From positions 21,335,338 to 21,399,337 of the forward strand of contig CM039505.1 of assembly GCA_022432975.1 (NCBI GenBank): a stretch of 64,000 bases of DNA, read 5' to 3'. The translations under genes and the position numbers were made by a program. This DNA is from Begonia masoniana (taxonomy: Eukaryota > Streptophyta > Magnoliopsida > Cucurbitales > Begoniaceae). Of the stretch, positions 12,301 through 23,263 are shown piece by piece. The notes under the pieces are model-generated. The model saw only the letters and a list, made by a program, of their open reading frames with translations, ran no database searches and was not told the DNA's origin. Position 1 is the stretch's first letter. Every line of letters begins with the position of its first letter.

Positions 12301-13795
12301 TAATAGAAGTCATCACGGACATTTCCTTACTCTTCCTTGAAGCTTGAAAGGTATGTCTCGAACTACCAGGGGGTTGAAAACTAACTATTCTTGTCCTACA
12401 ATCAATTGTGGCGTGGTAATTAAACAACCAGTCCATTCCTAGGATTACATCAAATCTCATTATATCCATAATAATGAGGTTAGCAGGTAGGTTCATGTTT
12501 CCTACTAATACAGCACTATCAAGCATCACTCGGTTAGAGTGCATGCGTTCACCCGAGGGTAATGCGACATTAAACACATGCTCAGTAGGGGTAAGCTTTA
12601 CTAACTTATCAGCAAATGCAGATGCTATGAATGAATGTGTTGCACTAGAATCTATCAATGTAAAAGCGGGTAAAGAGTTGACCAGTATAGTACCTGACAC
12701 GACAGCTGGCTGTTCATCATTGCCCGACTCCATCATGGAGAATATCCTCGGTTTAACCATAGCAGGGCCACTCTTAGGAGCTGGGCAGTCTCTGCTAATA
12801 TGGTCGATCTTGTTACAATTGTAGCATCTGGTGATTCTAGGCTTCGGGCACTCTTTGATCGTGTGTCCAACCTCCTCACAGTTGAAACACTTCCCAAAGC
12901 CCAATCCGCACTTGGTCAGGTGGTACTTCAAGCACTTGGGACACTGTGGGAATTTCCTGACATTCTGTACCTTCCCCCCTGTTCCATGGCTATTCTGGCC
13001 TTCACTAGGCCTCTTCATTCCCCTTTGATGGTGTGGCTGGACCAACTTTTGTGGGACCTCTTTTTGTATAGCACACTTCTTTTCAGCTTCTTCCACTTCC
13101 AGAGCAGTAGACACAACTTCATTGAATGACAAGCCTTTAATACCACAAAATTTAACTCCTCGGTAAATTTCTGGCTTCAGTCCATGCACAAATTTGAACA
13201 CCTTATCTTCGTCCCTGTGAGCAAAATGTCCAGCAAACCTGGACAGGGACTCGAACTGCCTACTGTACTCGGCCACAGACCCTGTCTGCTTCAAGTTTAG
13301 AAATTCCAACTTCTTTGCAGTTTGGACAGTTCTGTTGAAATACTTCTCGTAGAAAATGTATTTGAATTGTGACCAAGGCATCGCCAAGACATCAGTGGTG
13401 GTCTCTATTGTTTCCCACCAGAGTTGAGCATCACCAGCCAAATGAAACGTTGCCAACGTGACCTTGTCTCCTTCCCCAATGTTGGCGCACCTAAACATAC
13501 TCTCAATCTTTCTAAGCCAGCCTTCAGCAATAACCGAATCAGATGACTGTCCATCAAACGTAGGTGGTCGTAGCCTCCTGAATCTATCTCCAGAATGTTC
13601 ATTGCTAAAACTCGAGTTGGCACTTCCTTGTACCTTTCGGTTCAACAGCACTCCTAACTGATCAGACTGCTGACGCACTAGGTCTGTCTGCTGATGCACC
13701 AATTCTGTCAGCTGCCTGATCATGCTAGGATCTTCTTCAGTTCTCAAATTGGGCATCTCTCTTGGTACTCTTGGTCTTCCTGGCCGTCTAGCCAT
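12300..13795 (-). pseudogene. gag: TekB gag-protease
   Basis: Open from ATG at 13795 for about 500 codons. The N-terminal MARRPGRPRVPRE is basic. Then come the retrotransposon gag domain (RFRRLRPPTFDGQ... QLWWETI), two CCHC zinc knuckles (CFNCEEVGHTIKEC and CYNCNKIDHISRDC, the second with GH changed to DH), and an aspartic protease. The protease active site reads DSSATHS instead of DSGATHS, a G-to-S change that should disable it; ILGMDWL follows as expected. TekA shares the ATG context and reads through this region in one frame, so the frame change near 12300 is a lesion. Gag packages element RNA in virus-like particles. Confidence 0.88.
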
Positions 13796-13887
13796 TTTCT
13801 ATACTCCTGTTCAAGGTTAACTACTCTCATAAACATCTAATAACTAAGGTTAACATGAACACTTACAGTTGTTGGAGTACTCCCATG

Positions 13888-16220
13888 AAGACATCTTCCG
13901 ATAGACAACATAACTCATCATTTACCGGTAGAAAACTGAGTACATCTCAACGACTCTTCACAAAACATACACAACACTGATTACAGAAAGGAATTTGCTT
14001 ACCTTTCCAAGACCATTCAGAAACAGCTCAACCCATTACATTAATCAAATCCAGTAAAATAACCTTTAAAACACAACAGATCATCGTTATTAGAAAAATC
14101 TCAAAACGTGTTTAAAATACTGAAACCATTACTGCTACGGAAACTTAGAATTTCTAAGTTTTAATCACTGTCAACTAAACCTTCTCACCAAACAGACATC
14201 AGTTAAATCGCCTCATCAGTTCACCAGGTTCGTGGCATGAGTGTGCTCCCCCAACCAGTCTATCCCTCAATGAACTCAGAAGAATCACCTGCTGTCACTT
14301 CTTCACCTACATCACAAAACTCATCTATTAGCCTAATGCTAAGTAAGCAAAGAAATGATGTAAAGAAAAGAATGAAATGCTGGAACATAAATTCCTAGAC
14401 GTGCAATTTCTACTTTCTCCTCTCAGTTGTTCATGCGTGGTTTCTGTTCAGATCCCCCTGTGAAATTGGGAGTTGGATCAACTCTCCCAAAGTATGAATA
14501 TCCACTGTCTCATTAAGGGTTGGATTAGCTCCCTTAACAGTAAAGCTGATTCACTGTTCAGATCCCCCTGTGAAATTGGGAGTTGGATCAACTCTCCCAA
14601 AGTATAAATATCCACTGTCTCATTAAGGGTTGGATTAGCTCCCTTAACAGTAAAGCTGATTCACTGCTTCAATATGTTCATTCCTTACCATGCCAACATG
14701 CATTCAAATTTCATTTTCGTATACTTTTAAAACATAATGCATAACACACACACACAGACACATCCAAGTAAACACAACCCTAACGTTTTGTGATGTAGGC
14801 CCGAAGGCAAACAAACAAACTTTACTTACCTGGCCCCTCTGGAAATGCACAGTTTCAATCTACTTCAGAAGTCTGCTCACCTAGGTCATAGAAAGGATGT
14901 CAATTAGATTTCTACTAAACCTCATTCTAATCTGTTCGGGAAATCAAGGGAAACTAGCTTGGAAGCTTAGTTCATTGTGCATTTCCGATTCAACACTACA
15001 CCCGAGCTCGACTCTCACACAGTATTCCTCGAAACTTCACACATTGTACTCCCTCAGCTATCTAGTTGTTAAACTCACAGACAAACTAAGAGAGCTTACC
15101 TAGGTTGAAGAAGAATCGAGTGAGAAAATCGCCAAGAGAGCTCTACTGCTCGCTGAAAACCCGAAGAGGAAGAGAAAAGAAATGTGAAATGGTGGCGGCT
15201 ACAGTTCATTAAACCCAATCTCTCTTTCTTTAAATACGTTATCCACTTTTAAATTGCCCTTTTACATAAATGCCCTTGCTTAGCCACCCGTTAACCTAGC
15301 CAATAACTCTCTCTTAATTCTACCATGAAATTGCAATTGAGACCGGGTGCTACAAATTGGGAGTTGGATAACTTCTTCCAAAGTCATACATCCTCTCTCT
15401 TGATTAAGGGGCGGATTAGTTCCCTTAACAATTGTTCAGATCCCCTTGTGAAATTGGGGTTTGGATCACTTCTCCCAAAGTCATACATCCTCTCTCTTGG
15501 TTAAGGGGCGGATTAGTTCCCTTAACAACTGTTACAGTCTGTTCATTCCTTACCATGCCATTTCATGTAAATTCATTTTCGCATAATTTTCAAAATATGA
15601 TGCATGACATACAAACACATTCAAGCATGCACAACCCTACTGTTTTGTGATGTTGGCCCGAAGGCACAAGCATACTCTACTTACCTGGCTCCCCTGGAAA
15701 TCGCTCGGCTGTAAGCTACTTTAGAAGCTCGCTCACCTAAGTTCATAACAGAACATCAATCAAATCTTTACTAAATTTTACCAAAAATTAACCAGAAGAA
15801 CAAGGAAACCAGTTTGGAACTTTACTGCTTGCACATTTTCATTTATCCCCAAAAACCCGAACCTACTCTCATCTACAGCATCCTTGAAATCCTCACATCG
15901 TACTCCCTCAGTTATCTAACTGCTAAAATGCTAGAGAATGAGGAAAAACGTACCTAAGTTGAAAGAGAGTCGAGCAAGAAAGAAATCGCCCAGAGATTCC
16001 TGCTGGAGAGCTGAAGGCCGAGAGGGAAAATAGGAAATAGTGGCGGCTACAATGCATTAAACCCAAAACCCCTTTCCTTAAATACGTTATCCACTTTCAA
16101 ATTTCCAATTACCCTTATGTCCTTGCCTAGACATCCATTAACCCTACCTTTATTATTATCATATAAAGTGTGCCATTAATTAAAAAAAAAAGGAATCGGT
16201 TTGATAGAACCGGTGTTACA
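13888..16220 (-). mobile_element. TekB 5' LTR, truncated, with sA remnant
   Basis: 16220-15355 is nearly identical to 9278-8410 and is TekB's own LTR start. 15354-13888 is a second copy of solo LTR sA, sharing the exact insertion junction (CTACA next to AATTG) with the left LTR. It lacks the big array and still has the diverged stretch 13888-14203 that the left copy lost. The deletion end at about 13888 abuts the leader segment homologous to TekA (GGAGTACTCC). TATA-like TTAAATA at 16078-16084 reads TATTTAA on minus. Confidence 0.82.
16078..16084 (-). promoter_or_regulatory. Candidate TATA box of TekB 5' LTR
   Basis: Minus-strand TATTTAA in the context GGATAACGTATTTAAGGAAA. It is followed about 30-40 bases later by GTAGCCGCCAC, a block shared with TekA, sA and sB. 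Position and conservation suggest the core promoter; the start site was not determined. Confidence 0.5.
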
Positions 16221-16560
16221 TTAATTTATTGTCATTTTGTCTAACAAGAAATTCCAATGGCTGAATTTTCACTGAAAATCAATTTTGGTGGTAAATTTGT
16301 GGTAAGGAAGGGCACACAGTATGTGGGAGGCAAAAAGGAAATTATTGACAATTGTGATGGAGACTTAGTGTCCATAATTGAGATCCACGATATGCTGAAA
16401 GAGATAGGACTATATAAATGGAACGGGTTGCATTATTGTGTGCCCGGGTATGGGCTGACAAAGGGGTTGAGGAATCTAAGAACCGACAAAGATGTACTTG
16501 CAATGGTAAAATCGGTAAATTATAAGAGATATGTGAAAGTGTATGTGGAGGACATTGACA

Positions 16561-16565
16561 CCAGG
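16561..16565. repeat. sC target-site duplication (CCAGG)
   Basis: CCAGG before sC, repeated at 19326-19330. Deleting sC and one copy restores the transposase frame. Confidence 0.9.
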
Positions 16566-18055
16566 TGTAACACCCGGAATTTTCCCAGAACGTGTAACCC
16601 TAGTCTAGATTCAAGATTTGAGTACATTGAAGTGTATTAGAAGAGAAATGAGAAGTGAGAGTTTGACAAGTCAAACTCAAATGTGATTGGTGGATAATTT
16701 TATTTTAAAAGTCTAATTCTTTCAACCAATAAAAATTTAATAAAATTGTGTGAATGGAATTGATGAAAGAAATGGTGTTTTGGTTGTGGTTTGGCGTTGG
16801 ATTAAAGTGAGTAAAGTGAGGGCTTTGTGGTAATTTCATTTGGTGAATTAAATGAATGAATTAAAAAGAAAAGAAATGGGTTTTTTCATTCATCTTCTTC
16901 TCCTCCATCGTGTCTCTCTCTTTTCCTCCATAGCCGACGTTTCCTCTCCTTCTTTCTTCATTTTCTCAAGGCATTTCAAGGTAATTTCTCATGGGTTTTT
17001 AGTTTATTACACTAAGGAGTTGATTTGTAGTGTTTTTAGGGTGGTTGTGATGGATTTGGTTAGGGTTTGGAAAACCCTAACCATGAATTCCGAATTTTGG
17101 TTTCTAAAGTTTGTTTTCTTTCCAAATTGGTTAGTTAATTGTTAAATATGTTAGTTTAGGTTAATTAAGTGTTTAGATTGAAGATTGGATGGAAGTTACA
17201 CAAAAACCGGAATTGTGCATCAAAGGGCCGATTCTGTTTTTAGGGAATTCGAGTTGGCTAAGTAGTGTATTTGGTTAATTTAAGCATTTCACTGGATAGT
17301 AGACGTGTAGAGCTTTCCGAGATGGGGTGGCACGTCGAAATCTGTTGAAAAACGAGAAAGTTATGGCCGTTTAAAGTTGGACGTCAGTAATTTGTATAGA
17401 AATCGGGTTTAGTATTTTAAGTGTGAAGTGTGTTTTAGGTATTGTTAAGTTTTAGTTAGAAAATCTTTTAGAATTTATTGACAGCTTATCAAACTAAGTT
17501 TACGTTGTTTTAGGTCGTCGAGCGTGTGAATTGGACGGTAAAAGTAAGCAAGTGGAAGCCGAGCATTCATGTAAGTAATGTGGTAGGCTTGATTTTAATA
17601 AAGTTTGAATTATTGTCGTAGGTCGAGCTGTAGATGGACAGGTAACCGAGTAACCTCAGCGAGCTAGAACGCCAGGTAAGTAGTGGAGATTATTTGTTTT
17701 GCCTTCGGGCCTACACCACGGAACGGTAAGTTTGTTGTTGTTTGTTTGGTTGCCTTGTATTGTTTTGGGTGGTGTGGTTGCCTTGTATTATTTGGTTAGT
17801 TGTTTTGTTTGGTTTTGTTTGATTGTTGTGTTTTATTGAATACCGGGTGTTGTTTGGTATTAAGTAGTGTGGCAATGAAATTTTTGGTTGTTGTTGGTGT
17901 TTAAATATTGGTTGTTGTTGGGTTTGGTTGCTTTGCTTAGTTTGTTTGGTTAAGCATGGTTTTAAATGTTTGGTGTTTGAGTAATGAATTGCTTTGTTGT
18001 TGTCGTGTTGGTTGCGTTGAGTTGTTGCGTTGCTAAGAGTTGTGTGAGTGGTTGT

Positions 18056-18440
18056 GTAGTGCGCCTGGGCCTGCGGGAACGGGGTCCAGGTCATTACACG
18101 GCAATCTTGAGTAGTGCGCCTGGGCCTGCGGGAACGGGGTCCAGGTCATTACACGGCAATCTTGATTAGTGCGCCTGGGCCTACGGGAACGGGGTCCAGG
18201 TCATTACACGGCAATCTTGAGTAGTGCGCCTGGGCCTGCGGGAACGGGGTCCAGGTCATTACACGGCAATCTTGAGTAGTGCGCCTGGGCCTGCGGGAAC
18301 GGGGTCCAGGTCATTACACGGCAATCTTGAGTAGTGCGCCTGGGCCTGCAGGAACGGGGTCCAGGTCATTACACGGCAATCTTGAGTAGTGCGCCTGGGC
18401 CTGCGGGAACGGGGTCCAGGTCATTACACGGCAAATATGG
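18056..18440 (+). repeat. 55-bp minisatellite, 7 copies
   Basis: Seven near-identical units GTAGTGCGCCTGGGCC... ending CAATCTTGA. Each unit can fold: CCTGGGCC (18064-18071) pairs with GGTCCAGG (18083-18090) through eight base pairs, one a G-U. It lies inside the predicted LTR intron of sC, directly before the 24-bp repeats. Confidence 0.9.
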
Positions 18441-18560
18441 CACTTCGGTGCACGGCAAATATGGCACTTCGGTGCACGGAAAATATGGCACTTTGGTGCA
18501 CGGCAAATTGGCACTTCGGTGCACGACAAATATGGCACTTCGGTGCACGGCAAATATTGG
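18430..18560 (+). repeat. 24-bp GCACTTCGGTGC repeats, 5 copies
   Basis: Five units of about 24 bp with core GGCACTTCGGTGCACGG and spacer AAATAT. The same unit with spacer AAATAA forms the large arrays in LARD. Each core can form a GCAC/GTGC stem closed by a cUUCGg tetraloop; one copy has UUUG instead. Confidence 0.85.
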
Positions 18561-20438
18561 TTGTCGGTGTTGTTTGTTTGTTGGTTATTGCTTGAGTATT
18601 GTGTGAGTGTGGTGTGCGTTGTGAATGTTTATATTCGTTCTTCATTACTTGCTAAGCTTAAGCTTACGTGTGTGTGTGTTCTGTGGTGTAGGTGATGACA
18701 GGAGTACAGACTAGAGCTACGAGGAAAGCTAGGATTGGGACGCAGTCGTTGATGTACGATGTATGCCGGTGCGGGCAGTTGTCGAGGCGTCTCGACCATG
18801 GTCTTCGGAAAGATGTGGGTGGAACAGTATTTTGGGTCGTGTATAATTTACATTTATTTTGGTGGTTTGTAGAGTTTGTCTTTTGGTTGATGTTTTCTAT
18901 AGCTAATTGTAATTGTTGTATATAGTCATAGGTCAGGGTGATATGTTACCCTATATTGGGGGATTTTCTTTATTTTGGTAGATAGCATTTCTCGATGATA
19001 TGTTGGTTGTTGGAGATTTCGTAGGTTGGTTAGATAGTTAGGAATATTCTGGACTGGTTGAGAATTTATTCGTTTGCAGGTACCTAGCATTTTGGAGGCG
19101 CCATTTTCAGGCGTTACTTTGCCGAAATCTCGGAAGGACGCCGTGGTGCTTAAAGGTTAGGATTAAGGGAAATTACGAAGTCTAGATAGCTATGTATTAT
19201 ATAAGTGGGAGTTGGGAGATTTAGCTTTAAATTCTTATGTGTCAATGTTATTTTAAATTAAGCTTTAACGTGGGATTGGTTAGCAAAGTAGCGCTCCGAG
19301 CCAGGGTGGGTTCGGGGGCGTTACACCAGGGACCAAGTTGGTGAAGGGAGTAGTAGTGTCTGTGATGAGGATGAAATTCCAGGTAATTTAGCTATGGTTG
19401 TTTATGATGGGGATGCTTATAATGAGGAGGATGCTGAAAATTTTGAGTACAATGACTTCGAGAAGGAAGAAGAAGATGATGAGTATGAGGATGATGGTGA
19501 GGATGAGGATGAGGATGAGGATGAGGATGAAGAAGAGGAAGTTGATGATGAGAAGGATGATGATGATGTGGATGATGATGAGGATGAGGAAGATAGCTTG
19601 GACAATGATGTTGATTCAAGAGATCGTAAATTACCTTTGGATCTTGGCATGACTTTTAGTTCATTGGCAAAGATAAAAGATATTGTGAAGAAATATGCTG
19701 TGAATCATGGTTATGGGATCCGATTTGCGAAAAGTGAGAAGATGAGAATAAGAGCAGTATGTATGGACGGTTGTAATTGGGTGCTGCATGCATCCAAATT
19801 AAACAGCGAAGAAAGTTTCCAAATAAGGACCCTCAATCATGATCACAATTGTGCACGGATCATGCAGAATAGGATGGCTTCATCAAAGTTGATTGCTCAG
19901 GAGTACTTACCGAAGTTGAAGAGCCAACCAGATTGGAACATTTCTTCCATTATTGAAACTGTGCAGAAGGAATTAGGCGTAACCATTACACCGATCTTGG
20001 CTTACAGAGCCCGACGCAAAGCACGACTGATGAATGATGGTAATGCAGAGAGGCAATACAAACTTTTATGGCGTTATGCAGCTGAGATTCGCAGATCCAA
20101 TCTTGGGAGCACATTCATCGTTGAATTATAGGAGGTGCCTCAGTCACAATCGCGTAGATTCTAGAGAGCTTACATGTGTTTACGTGTATGTAGAGACGGA
20201 TTATTAGCTGCAAGAAGACGCGTGATATGTTTGGATGGATGTCATTTGAAAGGACCCTATACAAGACAACTACTTACAGCTGTATCGATCGACGAGAATG
20301 ATGGATTATATCCAATAGCAGTTGCCGTCGTGGAGAGTGAATGCAAATACTAGTGGAAATGGTTTCTACAACAAATTGTTGAATGACATAATAAGGGCCG
20401 ACGATTTAACATGGACTTTCATTTGTGATCAACAAAAA

Positions 20439-20514
20439 GTATTACAAAATTTCCATTTTACATTTGGACCATATTTGCTTTTCATTTTATGACTATTCCC
20501 TTTTCATTTTGCAG
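20439..20514 (+). other. Intron of the MULE transposase gene
   Basis: Starts GTATTACAAA after codon AAA of ICDQQK and ends TTTTGCAG before GGG TTG GTT. Removing these 76 bases joins DQQK directly to GLVPALEEL, the order expected in MULE transposases. AT-rich with a T-rich 3' tract, as for a plant intron. Confidence 0.8.
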
Positions 20515-21506
20515 GGGTTGGTTCCTGCTTTGGAGGAGTTAGCACCCCATCATGAGTATCGATTTTGCCTGAGGCACTTACACAGTAATTTCAAGAACAA
20601 GTTTCCTGGGAAGATGTATAAGGAAGTTATATGGAAAGCTTCAATGGTGACCACGGAACCAGCATTCAAGCTCGAAATGAAGAAGTTAGAAGCAATGGAC
20701 AAGGCAGCCTACACAACTTGGAGTAGAACAGATCAAAAGTATTGGTCGAAGAATGCTTTAATCCGATTTCAAAATTTGATATGAGGCTGAACAATTGAAG
20801 TGAGTGTAACACTTTGATTTTGCCTGCTCGGGACAAGCCTATTTTGACTTTATTTGAGAAGATACGAAAGATTCTAATGACAAAAATACTAGAGAAGCAA
20901 AAAGAGATGCAGGAGTGTACGATATTAGTATGTCCTCGCCTAAAAACTAAGCTTACAAAGTTAGAATATGCTTCACAAAACTGGTCCTATATAGCTACAG
21001 GAGGGAGTCGGTTCGAGGTCTTAGACGGCAGTGAGCAATATACCGTGGACTTGAATATTCTATGTTGCAGTTGCTTTGCGTGGACTCTGACGAGAATTCC
21101 TTGTGTCCATTCAATTTCTTGCATCAGGTATTTGAGATGAGATGTTGAGTATATGCATGAACATTACCATAGACCAACCTTCTTACATATGTATTCCCAC
21201 TACATTGCTCTGGTTAATGGGATGGGTATGTGGCCACACATTGTTTCACCTACAATCATCCCACCATTACAAAAAAAAAAAAAACAGCCAGGTAGATCAC
21301 GGAAGAAGAGAATTAGAGACGCCGATGAGCCTGAAATTAGTACCAATGTCTCTAAAAAAAATAGAATGATGAGATGCTCTAAGTGCAATGGGGTGAGACA
21401 TAATGTCAAGAGGTGCGAAGGAGTTAATTCGAATACATCTGCACCAACTACTCGTGGAGCTAGAAGAGAAAGAGGAAGAGGCCGAGAGGTTTAAATGTAT
21501 TTTCAA

Positions 21507-21715
21507 TTTTATGAGGGACTGAGCATTTGAATTTTAACTATATGATGGAAATCTTCTACCCTCTTGAGGAATTTGAATCATTTTCTTCAATTTTATCTGG
21601 AAAATGCATTTTTATTTTTGTGAGGGACTGAGCATTTGAATTTTAACTATATGATGGAAATCTTCTGCCCTCTTGAGGAATTTGAATCATGTTCTTTAAT
21701 TTTATCTGAAAAATT
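21507..21715 (+). repeat. Tandem duplication downstream of transposase
   Basis: Two copies, about 105 bp apart, of a segment beginning TGAGGGACTGAGCATTTGAA and ending in TTTTATCTG. It lies in the presumed 3' UTR of the transposase gene. No coding content. Confidence 0.8.
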
Positions 21716-21932
21716 ACAAACAAGATAATAAGGAAGAGTTTAAATAAAAATGGAAATCTTTAGCCAATATATCTACCATCAACAAATAAAAATGAAATAA
21801 AAACACCAAAACATGAATCTCATCATCTACTGCAAGTATTTTGTGTTGCAAGTCTTCATCGTCATTTCCTTGATTGTTAAACATAAGCTACTAACAAACA
21901 TACACTAAATTACATAGTCATATAAACATAAG

Positions 21933-22406
21933 CTACAAACATACAATTGTAAGTAGCCACAACTGTAAATACATTGTAGTTTTTTCCCTCCACTTATTCA
22001 ATATAGCTTCTTGGATTTGCTCCATACTTTCTATTTTTGATCGTAACCCATTAAATATATATTTCTCCTTCAATCCCATGGCTGCATCGTATCATGAAAA
22101 AAAATTGCATCCTCCTAATTCCACCTGTAATAAATCGCACATTATATTGTATAATTATAAATTAATATTATATTACCGCATATTATTGACAACCAAAAAA
22201 TCTTCTACCAGGATTCTTCGGTGTCCATGATGTACGAAGATGAGCTCTTGCATTGCAAAAACATTTAACATTTGACAACACCTCCGAATCATCTACAAAA
22301 TTACACAATGAATATTGTATAATTACAAACACCACTTATTTAAAGAATAATGGGAACCTATACCGATAGTATCTTCATTCATTTGCGATGCATGCGAAGA
22401 AGCCAT
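21933..22406 (-). pseudogene. zf-GRF zinc-finger gene, antisense in MULE
   Basis: Too broken to give a long open frame, but three exons are clear on minus: 22406-22364 (MASSHASQMNEDTI), 22292-22177 and 22124-21933, with GT..AG introns 22363-22293 and 22176-22125. The product has the zf-GRF pattern: CFC, then SWTPKNPGRRFFGC, then GGCNFFS(W)YD, followed by a helical stretch (LRSKIESMEQIQEA) and a short hydrophobic tail (LWLLTIVCL), which is the layout of plant GRF-type small proteins. Two in-frame stops remain: TAA after FFGCQ and TGA where the motif Trp is expected. Role in transposition is unknown; GRF fingers in other proteins bind nucleic acid. Convergent with mudrA. Confidence 0.82.
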
Positions 22407-22784
22407 TGTCAATCAGATTATCTCAACAACACCTACACCTCGAGCTCTAGCCTACCAGAACAAATACATCTAAAAACCATGTGAGTGCTGCTTTTCAAAT
22501 GTACAGTTTTGATTTTTAAAACCATAATCATATATAGAATGGAAAATAAGTAACATACTATGAATATCAATAATTCTTAACGTTCAGGAATATTAACAGC
22601 AATATCAAATCAATAATGGCAGAACTCAACGTTCAGGAAACCATACAAAGGAAGGCTAATATTCATTTAGTTTGTATTATTAAAAGTTGGACAAAACTGA
22701 ATTTAGTGATATACAAAAATTGCATGCCTAAAAAACACAACATTTTCTTAAGCTTTTTATCTCTTTCTGGTTTTATCACAGAAT
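22407..22784. other. MULE subterminal region, no gene seen
   Basis: Sequence between the start of the zf-GRF gene and the right TIR. It would contain the promoter and 5' UTR of the minus-strand zf-GRF gene. Small open frames carry no recognisable domain. Confidence 0.5.
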
Positions 22785-23254
22785 GGAAACAAAAGAGACA
22801 GAACCGAGTGGAAGCAAAAATAGAAGTAAATGGTACTTTAGTGGAAGCGAAAATCAAAGCTTCGGGTACTTCAAAAAATTTGGGTGCTTGAAAATCGGTA
22901 GCTTCTGGAAGATGAAGTTCGGGTGCTTGAAAATCAGGTGCAAAAAGATGAACTTCTAGAAGATGAAGTTCGGGCTGGAGAAATCTAGGAAAATCAGAGA
23001 GGAGCTCGCGATTTCGTCTGGAAAATGGGAAAATTGAAGTGGAAAATTGGAGATTTAGGGATTCAGCAGGGACTTAGATTTTTTAGGCAAATTTTGAGTC
23101 TGCACGTGCATTAACGTAGGGGTTTAATGGAAATTTTTAAAATGTTCAAATTGATAACGAAATGACAGTACAAGGTCCAGTTTGTCGATTTTTTTAGTAC
23201 AGGGGGCAAATTGAAAAAAAGTGTATAGTACAGGGTTCAAATCGATAATTACCC
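22785..23254 (-). repeat. MULE right terminal inverted repeat
   Basis: Inverse of 778-1275, with scattered substitutions and small indels. Ends CGATAATTACCC. The flanking TSD copy is 23255-23263. Confidence 0.88.
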
Positions 23255-23263
23255 TAAAAAAAA

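Larger units (their letters stand above)
1720..16220 (-). mobile_element. TekB: Tekay-type LTR retrotransposon (minus)
   Basis: Complete minus-strand Ty3/gypsy chromovirus flanked by TTAAT. The order on the minus strand is truncated 5' LTR (16220-13888), gag-protease (13795-12300), RT-RNase H-integrase-chromodomain (12300-9314), PPT (9291-9284) and 3' LTR (9278-1720). The 3' LTR is swollen to 7.6 kb by two solo LTRs; its own pieces (1720-2488, 4689-5240, 8415-9278) add to about 2.2 kb. A deletion at about 13888 removed the end of the 5' LTR, the PBS and part of the leader, so this copy cannot replicate. It is inserted in the MULE upstream of the transposase ATG. Confidence 0.9.
16566..19325 (+). 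mobile_element. Solo LTR sC (plus), relative of LARD
   Basis: Starts TGTAACACCC, ends GGGGGCGTTACA, 2760 bp. It shares with the LARD LTR the blocks TTCGGGCCTACACCAC, GGAGGCGCCATTTTCAGGCG and GTTCTGTGGTGTAGGTGA, and the 24-bp GGCACTTCGGTGCACGG repeat, so it is a sister family. Donor-like CAGGTAAGT at 17673, acceptor-like GTGTAG ending 18691, stem arms 17710-17724 and 18678-18692 (one G-U pair). 17750-18000 is T/G-rich with TTGGTTGTTG-type repeats. Confidence 0.9.
16257..21494 (+). pseudogene. mudrA: MuDR-like transposase, split by solo LTR sC
   Basis: Cut-and-paste transposase of the MULE. N-terminal MULE domain from ATG 16257 (GGKFV, YVGGKKEI). The frame runs to 16565, is interrupted by sC, and resumes exactly in frame at 19331. 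An acidic D/E-rich stretch (19420-19610) follows, then FAR1/MuDR-like DNA-binding sequence (to about 20100). The catalytic core has LDGCHLKG (first Asp 20234-20236) and ICDQQKG (second Asp about 20427), and the candidate glutamate lies in NN-SEC near 20800. A SWIM zinc finger CSCFAWTLTRIPCVH (about 21065-21112) and a C-terminal CSKCNGVRHNVKRC knuckle (about 21378-21420) follow. A 76-bp intron fits at 20439-20514. Lesions: stops at 20129, 20160 and 20351, frameshifts near 20385, 20778 and 21140. Inactive. Confidence 0.9.
778..23254 (+). mobile_element. Mutator-like transposon (MULE), interrupted
   Basis: Complete MULE bounded by long terminal inverted repeats (roughly 470-500 bp each) and a 9-bp TSD. 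The left end begins GGGTAATTATCGATTTGAAC and the right end is its inverse. Internally it holds a mudrA-like transposase pseudogene on plus (16257-21494) and a zf-GRF gene on minus (21933-22406). Its apparent 22.5 kb is inflated by TekB (1720-16220) and solo LTR sC (16566-19325); removing them leaves about 5.2 kb, ordinary for an autonomous MULE. It inserted in the LTR of TekC. Confidence 0.9.

Noticed and set aside
19392..19650. Serine- or histidine-rich proteins opposite the acidic tract
   Set aside because: They are shadows of GATGAG-type codons in the MULE transposase acidic region.
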